This document shows, in pieces, positions 1 through 6,432 of a stretch of 12,057 nt of DNA. The translations under genes were made by a program, and so were the position numbers. Numbering within the stretch: the stretch's first letter is position 1; every line of letters starts with the position of its first letter. Below the pieces are notes generated by a model. That model was not told the DNA's origin. It made no database searches and saw nothing but the letters and a program-made list of their open reading frames with translations. Origin of the DNA: Syntrophomonadaceae bacterium (lineage in GTDB: Bacteria; Bacillota; Dethiobacteria; DTU022); contig PUKR01000206.1 of the NCBI GenBank assembly GCA_003552365.1, positions 1-12,057 on the forward strand, given 5' to 3'.

Positions 1-936
1 CTTCTTAATGTCAAGCAGCTTTTGAGCTGTTTTCTTAATCGCTTCGTTATATTCCAGTTCTTTATACTGGCCGCCTTCAAGTACAAGGGGCTGCTGTAGT
101 GGTTTCGGATCAAACTCATTAACACCAAATTTGCCCTTCTGGCAAAGCCAGCTAACCTTTTCTCCTTCTTTCGGGACGGTTACCCTGATCAGATCATCTC
201 CGTAGGCTTGCCTCTCTAATGCACAGCCCAGGGAGCATTCGACACAAACACCGGGAACCTGGGTAAGCTCCCACTCCCTTCCACCGGCGCTTCTTCCTTT
301 TTCGGTAATAGCAGCCACCGGGCAAACATCCACACACTGGCCGCAGAACACACAACCGGCTTCTTCAAGGGAAACCTCTTTCCCGTCATGGTAGGGAACT
401 ACCCGGGTGTCGACCCCGTTGCCAACTATTTCATAAACGAAAGCTCCCGGACCGGAGCGGCACACCTGGACACAACGTCCGCACAGGATACATTTTTCTT
501 CGTCCCGGACTATGTACTGGTTATCTTCGCTCTTTTCGGTCGGGACATCGCGTTCAAGCTGTTCGGGCAGATCCGCCTGGAAGCTGTAGGCTTGTTCCTG
601 CAGTTCGCAGGTCCCGGTTCTTTCACAGGTCAGGCAGTCTTTATACGGGTGTGTTGATAAAGACAGGACCAGGATTTGATTACGTTTTTCCCGGATCTCC
701 GGTGTGCTGGTAACCACGACCATTCCGTCGGCAACCGGATTGTCACAGGAAGTAATCGGCTTGTCGATCCCTTCAACATCAACAATACAGATACGACAGT
801 GGCCAAGGGGTGCTAACCGGGGGTGGTAGCAAAGAGTGGGAATATCGATTCCGTTCTGCCGGGCCGCCTCCAGAATAGTTGTGCCCTCTTCAGCAAAGAT
901 TTTTTTGCCATCAATTTGTAAGCTTACTGTTTTCAT
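1..936 (-). CDS. NuoG / formate dehydrogenase alpha-like molybdopterin oxidoreductase, N-terminal part (runs off left edge)
   Basis: This gene is open over 312 codons from ATG at 934-936 to the window edge with no stop. I translated it by hand. It starts with a [2Fe-2S] ferredoxin domain (C36, C47, C50, C64), then a His-Cys3 [4Fe-4S] motif (H96, C101, C104, C110). Two ferredoxin-type [4Fe-4S] motifs follow (C149/152/155/159 and C195/198/201/205). Last is the molybdopterin Fe4S4 domain start (C231, C234, C238, C265, ending LCQKGKFG). This order is that of NuoG, of cytosolic formate dehydrogenase alpha subunits and of SfrA-type proteins. It should carry electrons between a Mo/W active site and the flavoprotein encoded 22 bases upstream. 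The catalytic residue (Cys or Sec) lies outside the window, so formate as substrate is unproven. The Shine-Dalgarno site GGGGAGGG lies 10 bases before ATG. An oddity is four rather than three residues between H96 and the first cysteine. Confidence 0.9.
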   Translation of the reverse strand, partial: MKTVSLQIDGKKIFAEEGTTILEAARQNGIDIPTLCYHPRLAPLGHCRICIVDVEGIDKPITSCDNPVADGMVVVTSTPEIREKRNQILVLSLSTHPYKDCLTCERTGTCELQEQAYSFQADLPEQLERDVPTEKSEDNQYIVRDEEKCILCGRCVQVCRSGPGAFVYEIVGNGVDTRVVPYHDGKEVSLEEAGCVFCGQCVDVCPVAAITEKGRSAGGREWELTQVPGVCVECSLGCALERQAYGDDLIRVTVPKEGEKVSWLCQKGKFGVNEFDPKPLQQPLVLEGGQYKELEYNEAIKKTAQKLLDIKK

Positions 937-958
937 GATTATTATACCCTCCCCTCGG

Positions 959-2920
959 TTATAAGATGGCCATACCCAAGCGTAAACACTTTATACAGCG
1001 TTCCGCTTCGTTGACTACTTCACAAGGATATTTAAAGCCAAGCTCTGCCTCGTCAAAACCGTGAATTCTTTCATTTACAGGCATGGCTTCTTCTTCCAGG
1101 CGGGTTCTTCCACCGATCATCTCAGGGGCTAATTCCTCTTTGTAAACACCAATTTTTTCAATATGCTGTTCATTTACAGCCTGTTCTCCCACACCGCTTT
1201 TCCCGGTGCGGATATAGTTATCAATTGCTTCAGCGGCCCGGTTAGCCGAGGCGATAGCCTCAATAACTGTAGCTGCGCCAAGAACAACGTCACCACCGGC
1301 GAATACACCGGGGGTATCAGTTTCCATGGTCTCCGGGTTTACGTTTAAGGTCCCTTTCCTGGTAACTTCCAATCCACATTCAGGAGTTACATAGCAAAAA
1401 TCGGCAACCTGGCCAATTGCAGGAATAACCGTATCAACCTCTAAGACATGCTCGGAACCCTCAATTGGTTCCGGCCGGCGGCGACCGCTTTCATCAGGCT
1501 CGCCCAGCCTCATTTTGATACACTGCAGGCCGCTGACACAACTGCCTTCTTCCAAAATGCAGGTTGGATTGGCCAGCATGTGAAAGATAACGCCTTCTTC
1601 TTCAGCCGCATCTACTTCAGCCTCGTTAGCCGGCATTTCCGCTCTGCTGCGGCGGTAAATTAAGTGGACCTCTTTTACCCCTAAACGAAGTGCAGAACGG
1701 GCACAGTCCATGGCAACATTACCACCGCCGATAACTGCTATTTTTTCACCAAGATCGACCTTCTCGCCCAGGTTCATCTTACGCAGGTATTCAACCCCGG
1801 GCATGTAACCTGCATAGCCCGCATCTTCACCTTTACAGCCCATAGTGGCGCTGTCATGCAAGCCATTAGCCACGAATATTGCCTTGAAACCTTCATCCCA
1901 CAACTGTTCCATAGGCATATCTACGCCAATCTCGGTATTATACTTAATTTCCACCCCAAGGCTTTCCACCAATCCTACTTCAGCATTGAGGATATCCCTG
2001 GGCAAGCGGTAGCTGGGGATACCAACCGCCAGCATCCCTCCGGCTACGGGCAGCGATTCATAAATAGTAACAGCATAGCCTTTTTGGGCCAGCTGATAGG
2101 CGCAGTTAAGCCCGGCCGGTCCGGCGCCGATAACGGCTACTTTATCAGCGTCCGGAGCTGGTTTTGCAGGCCGGTAATTTTCGTCGTAACCATTTTTTGC
2201 TCCAAAATCGGCTGCAAACCGTTTCAATAGCCTGATCGATAAAGATTGATCAAAAGGCTGCCGGTTGCAGTTTGATTCACAAGGATGCACGCAAACGCGG
2301 CCAAGAGTTCCGACCAGCGGAGTCTTTTCCCGGTTTACGGCCAGCGCTCCTTCATAATCGCCTTCCTTGATACATTCAATATACCTGGGGATGTTGATGT
2401 GAGCCGGGCAGCCGTTACGACAGGGCGCCGTAAGCATCGGACGGAATACCAGCCCGTTACCGGCCGCCGGCCGGTCCTCGTTCAAGTAAGCGTTAAAGTT
2501 AGCTTCGAAGTATTCCAGGGCATCTAGCAAAGGTACCGGTGAAGACATCCCGAGTTCACAAAGCGAGCTTTCCTTGATCAACCCGCTGATCTCTTTCAAG
2601 AAGGCCAGGTCTTCCTTGCTGCCCTTGCCGCTTGTTATTTTTTCCAGCCGATCAGCAATCACCTTGCTGCCGGCACGGCAGGGAATACAACGGCCACAGG
2701 ATTCATTCTGCATGTTCTGATAATACTCTTTCAACGCTACGACAATATCTACTTCCGGATCTACAACAATCATGCCCGCCCAGCCGATAAAAGCCTTTAA
2801 ATCCTGGTTGTCGAGCTGTGGGGGCACCTCCAAATCCTGCAGGTCCATCCGTTCCTCTAGGTTCTTGTTTCGTTCATCGTTTAATTTTCCATTCCAGCTG
2901 CTAAAAAATACCTTGGACAT
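959..2920 (-). CDS. NuoF-type [4Fe-4S] domain fused to GltD-like FAD/NAD(P)H oxidoreductase (SfrB/FdhB-like)
   Basis: The 653-residue protein has three parts. Residues about 45-145 match the C-terminal iron-sulfur end of NuoF (ESCGRCIPC with C75, C78, C81, plus C121 in SLCELG), but the NuoF FMN/NADH-binding part is absent. Residues about 165-235 are the GltD/dihydropyrimidine-dehydrogenase type Fe-S helical domain (C167, C171, C210, C214, C218). Residues 260-570 are the two-dinucleotide-fold module: FAD site VIGAGPAG near 263-270, second site GGGNVAMD at 398-405, YRRSRAEMPA at 422-431, and the closing FAD motif AGGDVV near 541. The arginines at 423-424 and 426 resemble an NADPH-binding set. 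A C-terminal CxxC (C642, C645) ends the chain. By family it is an NAD(P)H-oxidising or -reducing electron-input subunit, as in Geobacter SfrB or the clostridial NADP-linked formate dehydrogenase beta subunit. It pairs with the NuoG-like gene 22 bases downstream. A purine-rich site (GGGAGAGAGGG) precedes ATG. Confidence 0.9.
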   Translation of the reverse strand: MSKVFFSSWNGKLNDERNKNLEERMDLQDLEVPPQLDNQDLKAFIGWAGMIVVDPEVDIVVALKEYYQNMQNESCGRCIPCRAGSKVIADRLEKITSGKGSKEDLAFLKEISGLIKESSLCELGMSSPVPLLDALEYFEANFNAYLNEDRPAAGNGLVFRPMLTAPCRNGCPAHINIPRYIECIKEGDYEGALAVNREKTPLVGTLGRVCVHPCESNCNRQPFDQSLSIRLLKRFAADFGAKNGYDENYRPAKPAPDADKVAVIGAGPAGLNCAYQLAQKGYAVTIYESLPVAGGMLAVGIPSYRLPRDILNAEVGLVESLGVEIKYNTEIGVDMPMEQLWDEGFKAIFVANGLHDSATMGCKGEDAGYAGYMPGVEYLRKMNLGEKVDLGEKIAVIGGGNVAMDCARSALRLGVKEVHLIYRRSRAEMPANEAEVDAAEEEGVIFHMLANPTCILEEGSCVSGLQCIKMRLGEPDESGRRRPEPIEGSEHVLEVDTVIPAIGQVADFCYVTPECGLEVTRKGTLNVNPETMETDTPGVFAGGDVVLGAATVIEAIASANRAAEAIDNYIRTGKSGVGEQAVNEQHIEKIGVYKEELAPEMIGGRTRLEEEAMPVNERIHGFDEAELGFKYPCEVVNEAERCIKCLRLGMAIL

Positions 2921-2944
2921 TTTTCCCTCTCTCCCTAAAGAAAA

Positions 2945-2989
2945 TTACTTAAACCTACCTCCTCTGTCGAAGTTCGTGATACTTTTCAC
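2945..2989 (-). CDS. Possible 14-codon leader peptide ahead of the redox genes
   Basis: AAGGAGG at 2994-3000 lies four bases before a GTG at 2987-2989. That GTG opens a 14-codon frame (MKSITNFDRGGRFK), and TAA at 2945-2947 closes it 24 bases before the ATG of the flavoprotein. It is in the same frame as the flavoprotein, so it could be a leader peptide or a former N-terminal extension cut off by a stop. The Shine-Dalgarno match is as good as that of any gene in the window. However, the frame is too short for coding statistics, and a purine-rich tract may mimic the signal. Confidence 0.25.
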   Translation of the reverse strand: MKSITNFDRGGRFK

Positions 2990-3130
2990 TCAGCCTCCTT
3001 TCCCCTAAATTAAATATTTTTGATTAAGGCATCGCCTTTACCATGTCATTAACCATAATCTACTTCGCCACGATCTTAGAAAATCCTTTTAGAGTTTTAA
3101 AAGCAACAAATTTTAAAGACAAACGGAGAC

Positions 3131-4093
3131 TTATTTCTTAAAATAACGGGCAGCCTGCACAGCCAGTCCTACTGCATTATCCGAAGCATAGCGTGATTCG
3201 GCAAAATATATTTTCCAGCCGGTCAAATTATCTTTCAAATACCTGCGGATAAACCGGTTTGCGACTACACCGCCTACAGCCAGGATTCCTTCGTATTCAT
3301 TGTCTTCTAATAAAAGTCCGGTTAGCGCTGTAATTACTGAGTCCGCTATACAACGCTCCACTGCCCGGGCCAGGTCTTCCATCCGGCAACCCCCGGCAAG
3401 CAGCCTTTCAGCATGACTGGCCGGCCCGGAAAAACTAACCTGGTTATTTTTAACGGCTACCGGGAGCTCTACTTTTTCATCTTTACATTTTTCTGCAAGT
3501 TGTTCAAGGGCGGGACCGGCCGGGAATTCAAGGCCCATTGCTTTGCCCAGGCGATCAACAAACTGCCCTGCGTTCAAATCACTGCTGCCGCCCAATAATT
3601 CCAGGTTCAGGCAGCCGGGCTTGTACTCCTCGACTGAAACAAATTCTGTAGTCCCACCCGAAAGGTGGATCACCAGGTAGCGCCCGCTTTTTAATCCTGC
3701 CGACCATAAACCGGCCATGACGTGACCTTCCTGGTGAGTGGAAGATAAATAATTAAAGCCCATGGTCCGGGCTAAAAACAGACCAAAGGCTTCACTGACT
3801 TTAAAGACAGGCATATAAGAGTCTTTAACCGGGCGGGGAGCGGCCGAAAAGGCAACAGCCCTGGTTAAATCTTTAAGCTGAAGCCCGGGTTCCGGCTCCA
3901 TTATATCGCCAAGTTTCTTGAGGTTAGCAAACACAGCTTCGGACTGACGGATGCCCAGGGAACCTTCTGCAACCGGTAAAGGCTCTCTAAGATCAAACAC
4001 TACCTGTTCATCCTGGTTAACCACTGCCAGTGAAGTAGTATATGCCGAAGCATCAATTCCCAGACAGTAAAAACGATCACAATCCTTTTTCAA
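3131..4093 (-). CDS. TsaD/Kae1-like paralogue (M22 glycoprotease-like ASKHA protein)
   Basis: The 320-residue protein has the ASKHA ATPase fold of TsaD/Kae1, the tRNA threonylcarbamoyladenosine enzyme, but its motifs are altered. It opens with LGIDASAYTTSLAVV. The HxxxH metal pair is kept (H120, H124 in STHQEGH), as is the late aspartate (D305 in YASDNA). The nucleotide loop reads HLSGGTTEF near 143-151, where TsaD usually has SGGHTQ. SFSGPASHAERLL at 220-232 stands where TsaD has an FSGLK motif, and GGVVAN lies at 274-279. It is therefore probably not the housekeeping TsaD but the clostridial paralogue often labelled O-sialoglycoprotein endopeptidase or Kae1-like domain protein, whose role is unknown. 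The start is TTG at 4091-4093, supported by AGGAG six bases upstream. The gene overlaps the nusB end by 17 bases, which suggests coupled translation. Confidence 0.85.
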   Translation of the reverse strand: MKKDCDRFYCLGIDASAYTTSLAVVNQDEQVVFDLREPLPVAEGSLGIRQSEAVFANLKKLGDIMEPEPGLQLKDLTRAVAFSAAPRPVKDSYMPVFKVSEAFGLFLARTMGFNYLSSTHQEGHVMAGLWSAGLKSGRYLVIHLSGGTTEFVSVEEYKPGCLNLELLGGSSDLNAGQFVDRLGKAMGLEFPAGPALEQLAEKCKDEKVELPVAVKNNQVSFSGPASHAERLLAGGCRMEDLARAVERCIADSVITALTGLLLEDNEYEGILAVGGVVANRFIRRYLKDNLTGWKIYFAESRYASDNAVGLAVQAARYFKK

Positions 4094-4493
4094 AAGTTTC
4101 TCCTATTGCCCGGTCTAACACTCCGTTTATAAAGCCGACCGCATCGGCAGTGCTTCCATATTTTTTAGCCAATTCAAGCGCTTCATTAATCGATACCGCA
4201 TTCGGGATATCTTCCCGGTATAGTATTTCGTATAAAGCCAACCGCAGCAGGTTGCGGTCAACCGCGGAAAGGCGTTTTAATTCCCATTTAACCAGGTATT
4301 TTTGGATTATCTGATCCAGGGATTCCTGTTTTGCAACCGTACCGGTCACCAGTTCTTCGATGAAAACTTTTTCTTCACTGCTGATATTTTGATCTGCAAG
4401 AGAATAGCGCAAAGCCTGGTCTACTCTGCATTTGCCGATATCAACCTGAAATAAGGCTTTAAAAGCCACCTCTCTTGCAAAGCGACGGGACAA
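4077..4493 (-). CDS. nusB: Transcription antitermination factor NusB
   Basis: The 138-residue protein matches the NusB family in length and in its ends. It opens MSRRFAREVAFKALFQVD, the usual Arg-rich helix 1, and ends with NEALELAKKYGSTADAVGFINGVLD (residues about 104-128), the typical last helices. NusB binds boxA RNA with NusE/S10 and helps RNA polymerase read through rRNA operons in the cytoplasm. The start is TTG at 4491-4493; it is preferred because the family's MSRR opening begins there and because TAGGA and GGAGG lie 7 and 12 bases upstream. It follows the asp23-amaP-DUF2273 genes, a common arrangement in Clostridia, and its end overlaps the TsaD-like gene. Confidence 0.96.
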   Translation of the reverse strand: MSRRFAREVAFKALFQVDIGKCRVDQALRYSLADQNISSEEKVFIEELVTGTVAKQESLDQIIQKYLVKWELKRLSAVDRNLLRLALYEILYREDIPNAVSINEALELAKKYGSTADAVGFINGVLDRAIGETFEKGL

Positions 4494-4556
4494 TTTGGAA
4501 TCCTACCTCCATGTGTGCTGGATCAATTTGTAAGTTATTTTATTCCAGAATTACTG

Positions 4557-4784
4557 TTAATCTTCTTTTGTGGAAAAAAGGCGCCTGAAAAATCCGCCAA
4601 CATCTTTGCTGGCATCCAATTTCCAGCCTATGAACAAACCTAAAGCGATACAAACGTAAATGAATAAGCTCCACCAAAAACCGTAATAAAGCACCAGCAG
4701 AGCGAAAATTAAGCCAAGCAGTCCTCCCAGGATTTTTCCCCAGTGCCTGCTGATTATTATCCACCAGTTCATTTCGGACAACAT
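4557..4784 (-). CDS. DUF2273 small integral membrane protein
   Basis: The 75-residue protein is mostly membrane. Two hydrophobic segments lie at about 17-34 and 37-54, joined by a short aromatic turn (YYGFWW). A basic, soluble tail (GWKLDASKDVGGFFRRLF) follows, most likely cytoplasmic. This matches the DUF2273 family, which in Gram-positive bacteria is nearly always encoded beside Asp23/Gls24 and AmaP. The biochemical role is unknown; context suggests a part of the membrane-bound Asp23 envelope-stress assembly. ATG at 4782-4784 has AAGGGGGT four bases or so upstream and lies 28 bases after the amaP stop. Another frame over the same bases (4540-4764) lacks these features and is a shadow. Confidence 0.88.
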   Translation of the reverse strand: MLSEMNWWIIISRHWGKILGGLLGLIFALLVLYYGFWWSLFIYVCIALGLFIGWKLDASKDVGGFFRRLFSTKED

Positions 4785-4812
4785 AGTTACCCCCTTTAAC
4801 CCTTAATCAATG

Positions 4813-5343
4813 CTACTTAGTCGATGGAGCCTGATCTACAACAATATTTTCAACGTTTACTTTTACCTCATGGACGGTAATTCCGGTCATTTCTTCAACA
4901 TATTCCTTGATTTTCGATTGTAATTCACTGGTAACCCCCGGCATGGGGACATCAGGCATCACTCTTATTTTGACATTAATGATCAATCCGTCCTGGGTAA
5001 AAGTAACCTGTCTGCTGACATCCTTAATTCCCTGGGTTTGCTGGATTACCCTTAAGACCAGGTTTTCTATGGCAGTGATTGAGATGGCAACTTCGCCGAA
5101 CTGGCTTCCCTTCATGATGGCATCTGCAGGTTTTTTCGAAGAACGCAGGCCCAGTAAAATAAAAATTAGGGCCAGTACCAGCATTCCAATTGCTGCACCA
5201 AGCACTATGTTTTCATCAGCCCAGGCAGGCAGGTAAAAAGCAAGGCCCGGAACCAGGTTATAGTTAACAGCTAACAAGAAAAATGCGCCGCCTATGAATA
5301 GCAGTCCCAGGAAAACCAGGATTACCCGGATTAACGTTTTCAT
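4813..5343 (-). CDS. amaP: AmaP, membrane anchor of Asp23
   Basis: The 176-residue protein has two predicted transmembrane helices (about 5-27 and 46-66) separated by a short extracytoplasmic loop. After a basic stretch (LRSSKK) comes a cytoplasmic domain, about 80-172, of the Asp23 type (EVAISITAIENLVLRV, then DGLIINVKIRVMPDV and VHEVKVNVENIVV). In Staphylococcus AmaP holds Asp23 at the cell membrane, and the same job is inferred here because the Asp23 gene lies directly upstream, 46 bases away. AAGGGGGA sits seven bases before the ATG and the stop is TAG. It is probably co-transcribed from the promoter upstream of the Asp23 gene. Confidence 0.9.
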   Translation of the reverse strand: MKTLIRVILVFLGLLFIGGAFFLLAVNYNLVPGLAFYLPAWADENIVLGAAIGMLVLALIFILLGLRSSKKPADAIMKGSQFGEVAISITAIENLVLRVIQQTQGIKDVSRQVTFTQDGLIINVKIRVMPDVPMPGVTSELQSKIKEYVEEMTGITVHEVKVNVENIVVDQAPSTK

Positions 5344-5369
5344 TGTTTAATCCCCCTTTTAATGCAGTT

Positions 5370-5385
5370 CGTGGATAAAACCACG
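5370..5385 (-). other. Small hairpin in the Asp23-amaP gap
   Basis: CGTGG and CCACG form a perfect 5-bp stem with a six-base loop, four bases after the Asp23 TAA stop. No run of T follows on the transcribed strand, so it is not a typical terminator. It could stabilise or trim the mRNA between an abundant Asp23 message and its membrane partners, or it may be chance. Confidence 0.3.
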
Positions 5386-5389
5386 CTTA

Positions 5390-5812
5390 TTATTCTTGTT
5401 CTTCTTTAACTTCAGCTTCCTCTGATTCTTCACCTTCCTGCTGGGGGAACTGGACGCCCTGGACATGGACATTAACATTATTGACCCGCAGGCCGGTCAT
5501 ATTTTCCACCGCATTTTTAACTCCTTCCTGGATATCCCAGGCAACATCGGGAATGCGAGCCCCATATTCTATGATAATAAAAATATCAAGTTTGGCTTCT
5601 TCGGTGCCAACTTCGACTTTTATTCCCTTGGACAGGTTTCTACGGCCCAAAACTTCTGCGATACCTCCACCTATACCACCGCTCATGGAGGCCACGCCTT
5701 CAATTTCGGTAGCCGCCAATCCGGCAATGGTGGAAACCACTTCCTCGGCAATCCTGACTACTCCTAACTCAGTTGGCAGCATTCTGGCTTCTTCATTTTT
5801 ATTATGTTCCAT
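5390..5812 (-). CDS. Asp23/Gls24 family envelope stress protein
   Basis: The 140-residue protein is a single Asp23 (DUF322) domain of about 115 residues with an acidic, Glu-rich tail (about 124-140). Typical features are the opening LGVVRIAEEVVSTIAGLAATEIEGV (residues 16-40), the Gly-rich GGIGGGIAEVLGRR, and the closing GLRVNNVNVHVQGV. No signal peptide or membrane segment is seen, so it should be cytoplasmic and held at the membrane by AmaP, encoded next. Family members include staphylococcal Asp23 and B. subtilis YqhY/YloU. They are abundant and linked to cell-envelope stress, and some YqhY-type members to fatty-acid metabolism. It is the first gene behind the strongest promoter in the window. 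GGGAGG lies eight bases before the ATG. Confidence 0.93.
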   Translation of the reverse strand: MEHNKNEEARMLPTELGVVRIAEEVVSTIAGLAATEIEGVASMSGGIGGGIAEVLGRRNLSKGIKVEVGTEEAKLDIFIIIEYGARIPDVAWDIQEGVKNAVENMTGLRVNNVNVHVQGVQFPQQEGEESEEAEVKEEQE

Positions 5813-5827
5813 TTTAAATACCTCCCA

Positions 5828-5860
5828 GGTTTTTATTTGTTTAATTTACCAACAAAAACC
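5828..5860 (-). promoter_or_regulatory. Inverted repeat in the leader of the Asp23 operon
   Basis: GGTTTTT (5828-5834) and AAAAACC (5854-5860) are perfect 7-base arms around 19 bases. The repeat lies inside the inferred 5' untranslated leader and ends directly before the GGGAGG ribosome site. It could be an RNA hairpin affecting translation or an operator. The stem is A/T-rich and weak. Confidence 0.35.
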
Positions 5861-5875
5861 TTTAAATTACCCTTA

Positions 5876-5904
5876 ATTATAACAGATTCTTCTAAGCGAT
5901 TCAA
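5876..5904 (-). promoter_or_regulatory. Sigma-A type promoter for the asp23-amaP-nusB genes
   Basis: On the minus strand TTGAAT (5899-5904) is followed after exactly 17 bases by TATAAT (5876-5881). This is a perfect -10 and a -35 with four of six consensus bases. It lies between the CD1247-like stop and the Asp23 ATG and predicts a start of transcription near 5869, giving a leader of nearly 60 bases. No terminator is seen before it, so read-through from efp is also likely. Confidence 0.75.
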
Positions 5905-5919
5905 TTTTCAGTCCGCTGC

Positions 5920-6390
5920 TTAATCCTGATCGTCCTTTTCTTCATCGGCCATTTCAGGCAGTTCTTCCATATCTTCATACCATTCTTCATCATCCACCAG
6001 GACAGCTTCACCGCAGCCAGGACAGGTTACTTCGATTGACGATTCCTGGTCAAGGATATTGTCATCCACGACTACAATTTCCCTGCAGTTCGGGCATTCA
6101 ATTGAAAACCCCTCATCATAACCGCCCAGCCGATCATCCAAAAAATCATCATCTTCATCATCTTCTTCGTAAAAATCTTCTTCCATATCGGTTAAATCTT
6201 CGTCTATAGCCTCGGTGTACTCAAATAGTTCTTCGTAATCAACCCGCAGCTGTTCTATTTCATCACTCATGTCGCTTAGCAGGTCAATAATCCTGTGTAA
6301 AATCTTCTGTTCTTTACTATCTTCACCTAATTCAAGGCCTTCCGTAAAGCCGCGCAGGTAGGAAACCCTTGCTTTCAAATCTTCGTGCAT
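5920..6390 (-). CDS. CD1247 N-terminal-domain-like acidic zinc-ribbon protein
   Basis: The 156-residue protein begins with a helical region (MHEDLKARVSYLRGFTEGLE, then DEIEQLRVDYEELFEYTEAI), likely a coiled coil over about 1-70. This opening is that of the clostridial CD1247 N-terminal family of unknown function. A very acidic linker follows (about 68-90). Then come two CxxC knuckles, CPNC at 99-102 and CPGC at 123-126, that would bind one zinc ion as a ribbon, and an acidic tail. The whole chain is strongly negative. No enzyme motif is present, so a protein- or transcription-machinery-binding role is possible but unproven. GGGGAGGG lies seven bases before ATG. It follows efp by 42 bases and is probably co-transcribed with it. 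Confidence 0.8.
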   Translation of the reverse strand: MHEDLKARVSYLRGFTEGLELGEDSKEQKILHRIIDLLSDMSDEIEQLRVDYEELFEYTEAIDEDLTDMEEDFYEEDDEDDDFLDDRLGGYDEGFSIECPNCREIVVVDDNILDQESSIEVTCPGCGEAVLVDDEEWYEDMEELPEMADEEKDDQD

Positions 6391-6432
6391 GATCTAGCCC
6401 TCCCCTATCAGTAAATAGTTTAATTTTAAATT

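Noticed and set aside
388..657. Plus-strand frame of 89 codons
   Set aside because: It lies antisense to the Cys-rich NuoG-like gene, has no recognisable motif, and the minus-strand frame shows four Fe-S motifs in order.
1856..2230. Plus-strand frame of 124 codons
   Set aside because: It is antisense to the GltD-like FAD and NAD(P)H motifs and shows no family features of its own.
3024..3042. AAGGC-GAT-GCCTT hairpin in the gap before the flavoprotein gene
   Set aside because: The 5-bp stem with a three-base loop is followed by TTAATCAAAAA rather than a T run, so it is not a terminator; it is likely chance.
3046..3051. ATGACA as a -35 box upstream of the flavoprotein gene
   Set aside because: It matches five of six -35 bases, but no sequence 16-19 bases downstream resembles TATAAT.
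4540..4764. Minus-strand 74-codon frame overlapping the DUF2273 gene
   Set aside because: It lies in another frame of the same bases; the DUF2273 frame has the membrane pattern and the ribosome site.
5481..5876. Plus-strand frames of 131 and 100 codons opposite the Asp23 gene
   Set aside because: They mirror the conserved Asp23 gene; no ribosome site or known domain was seen.
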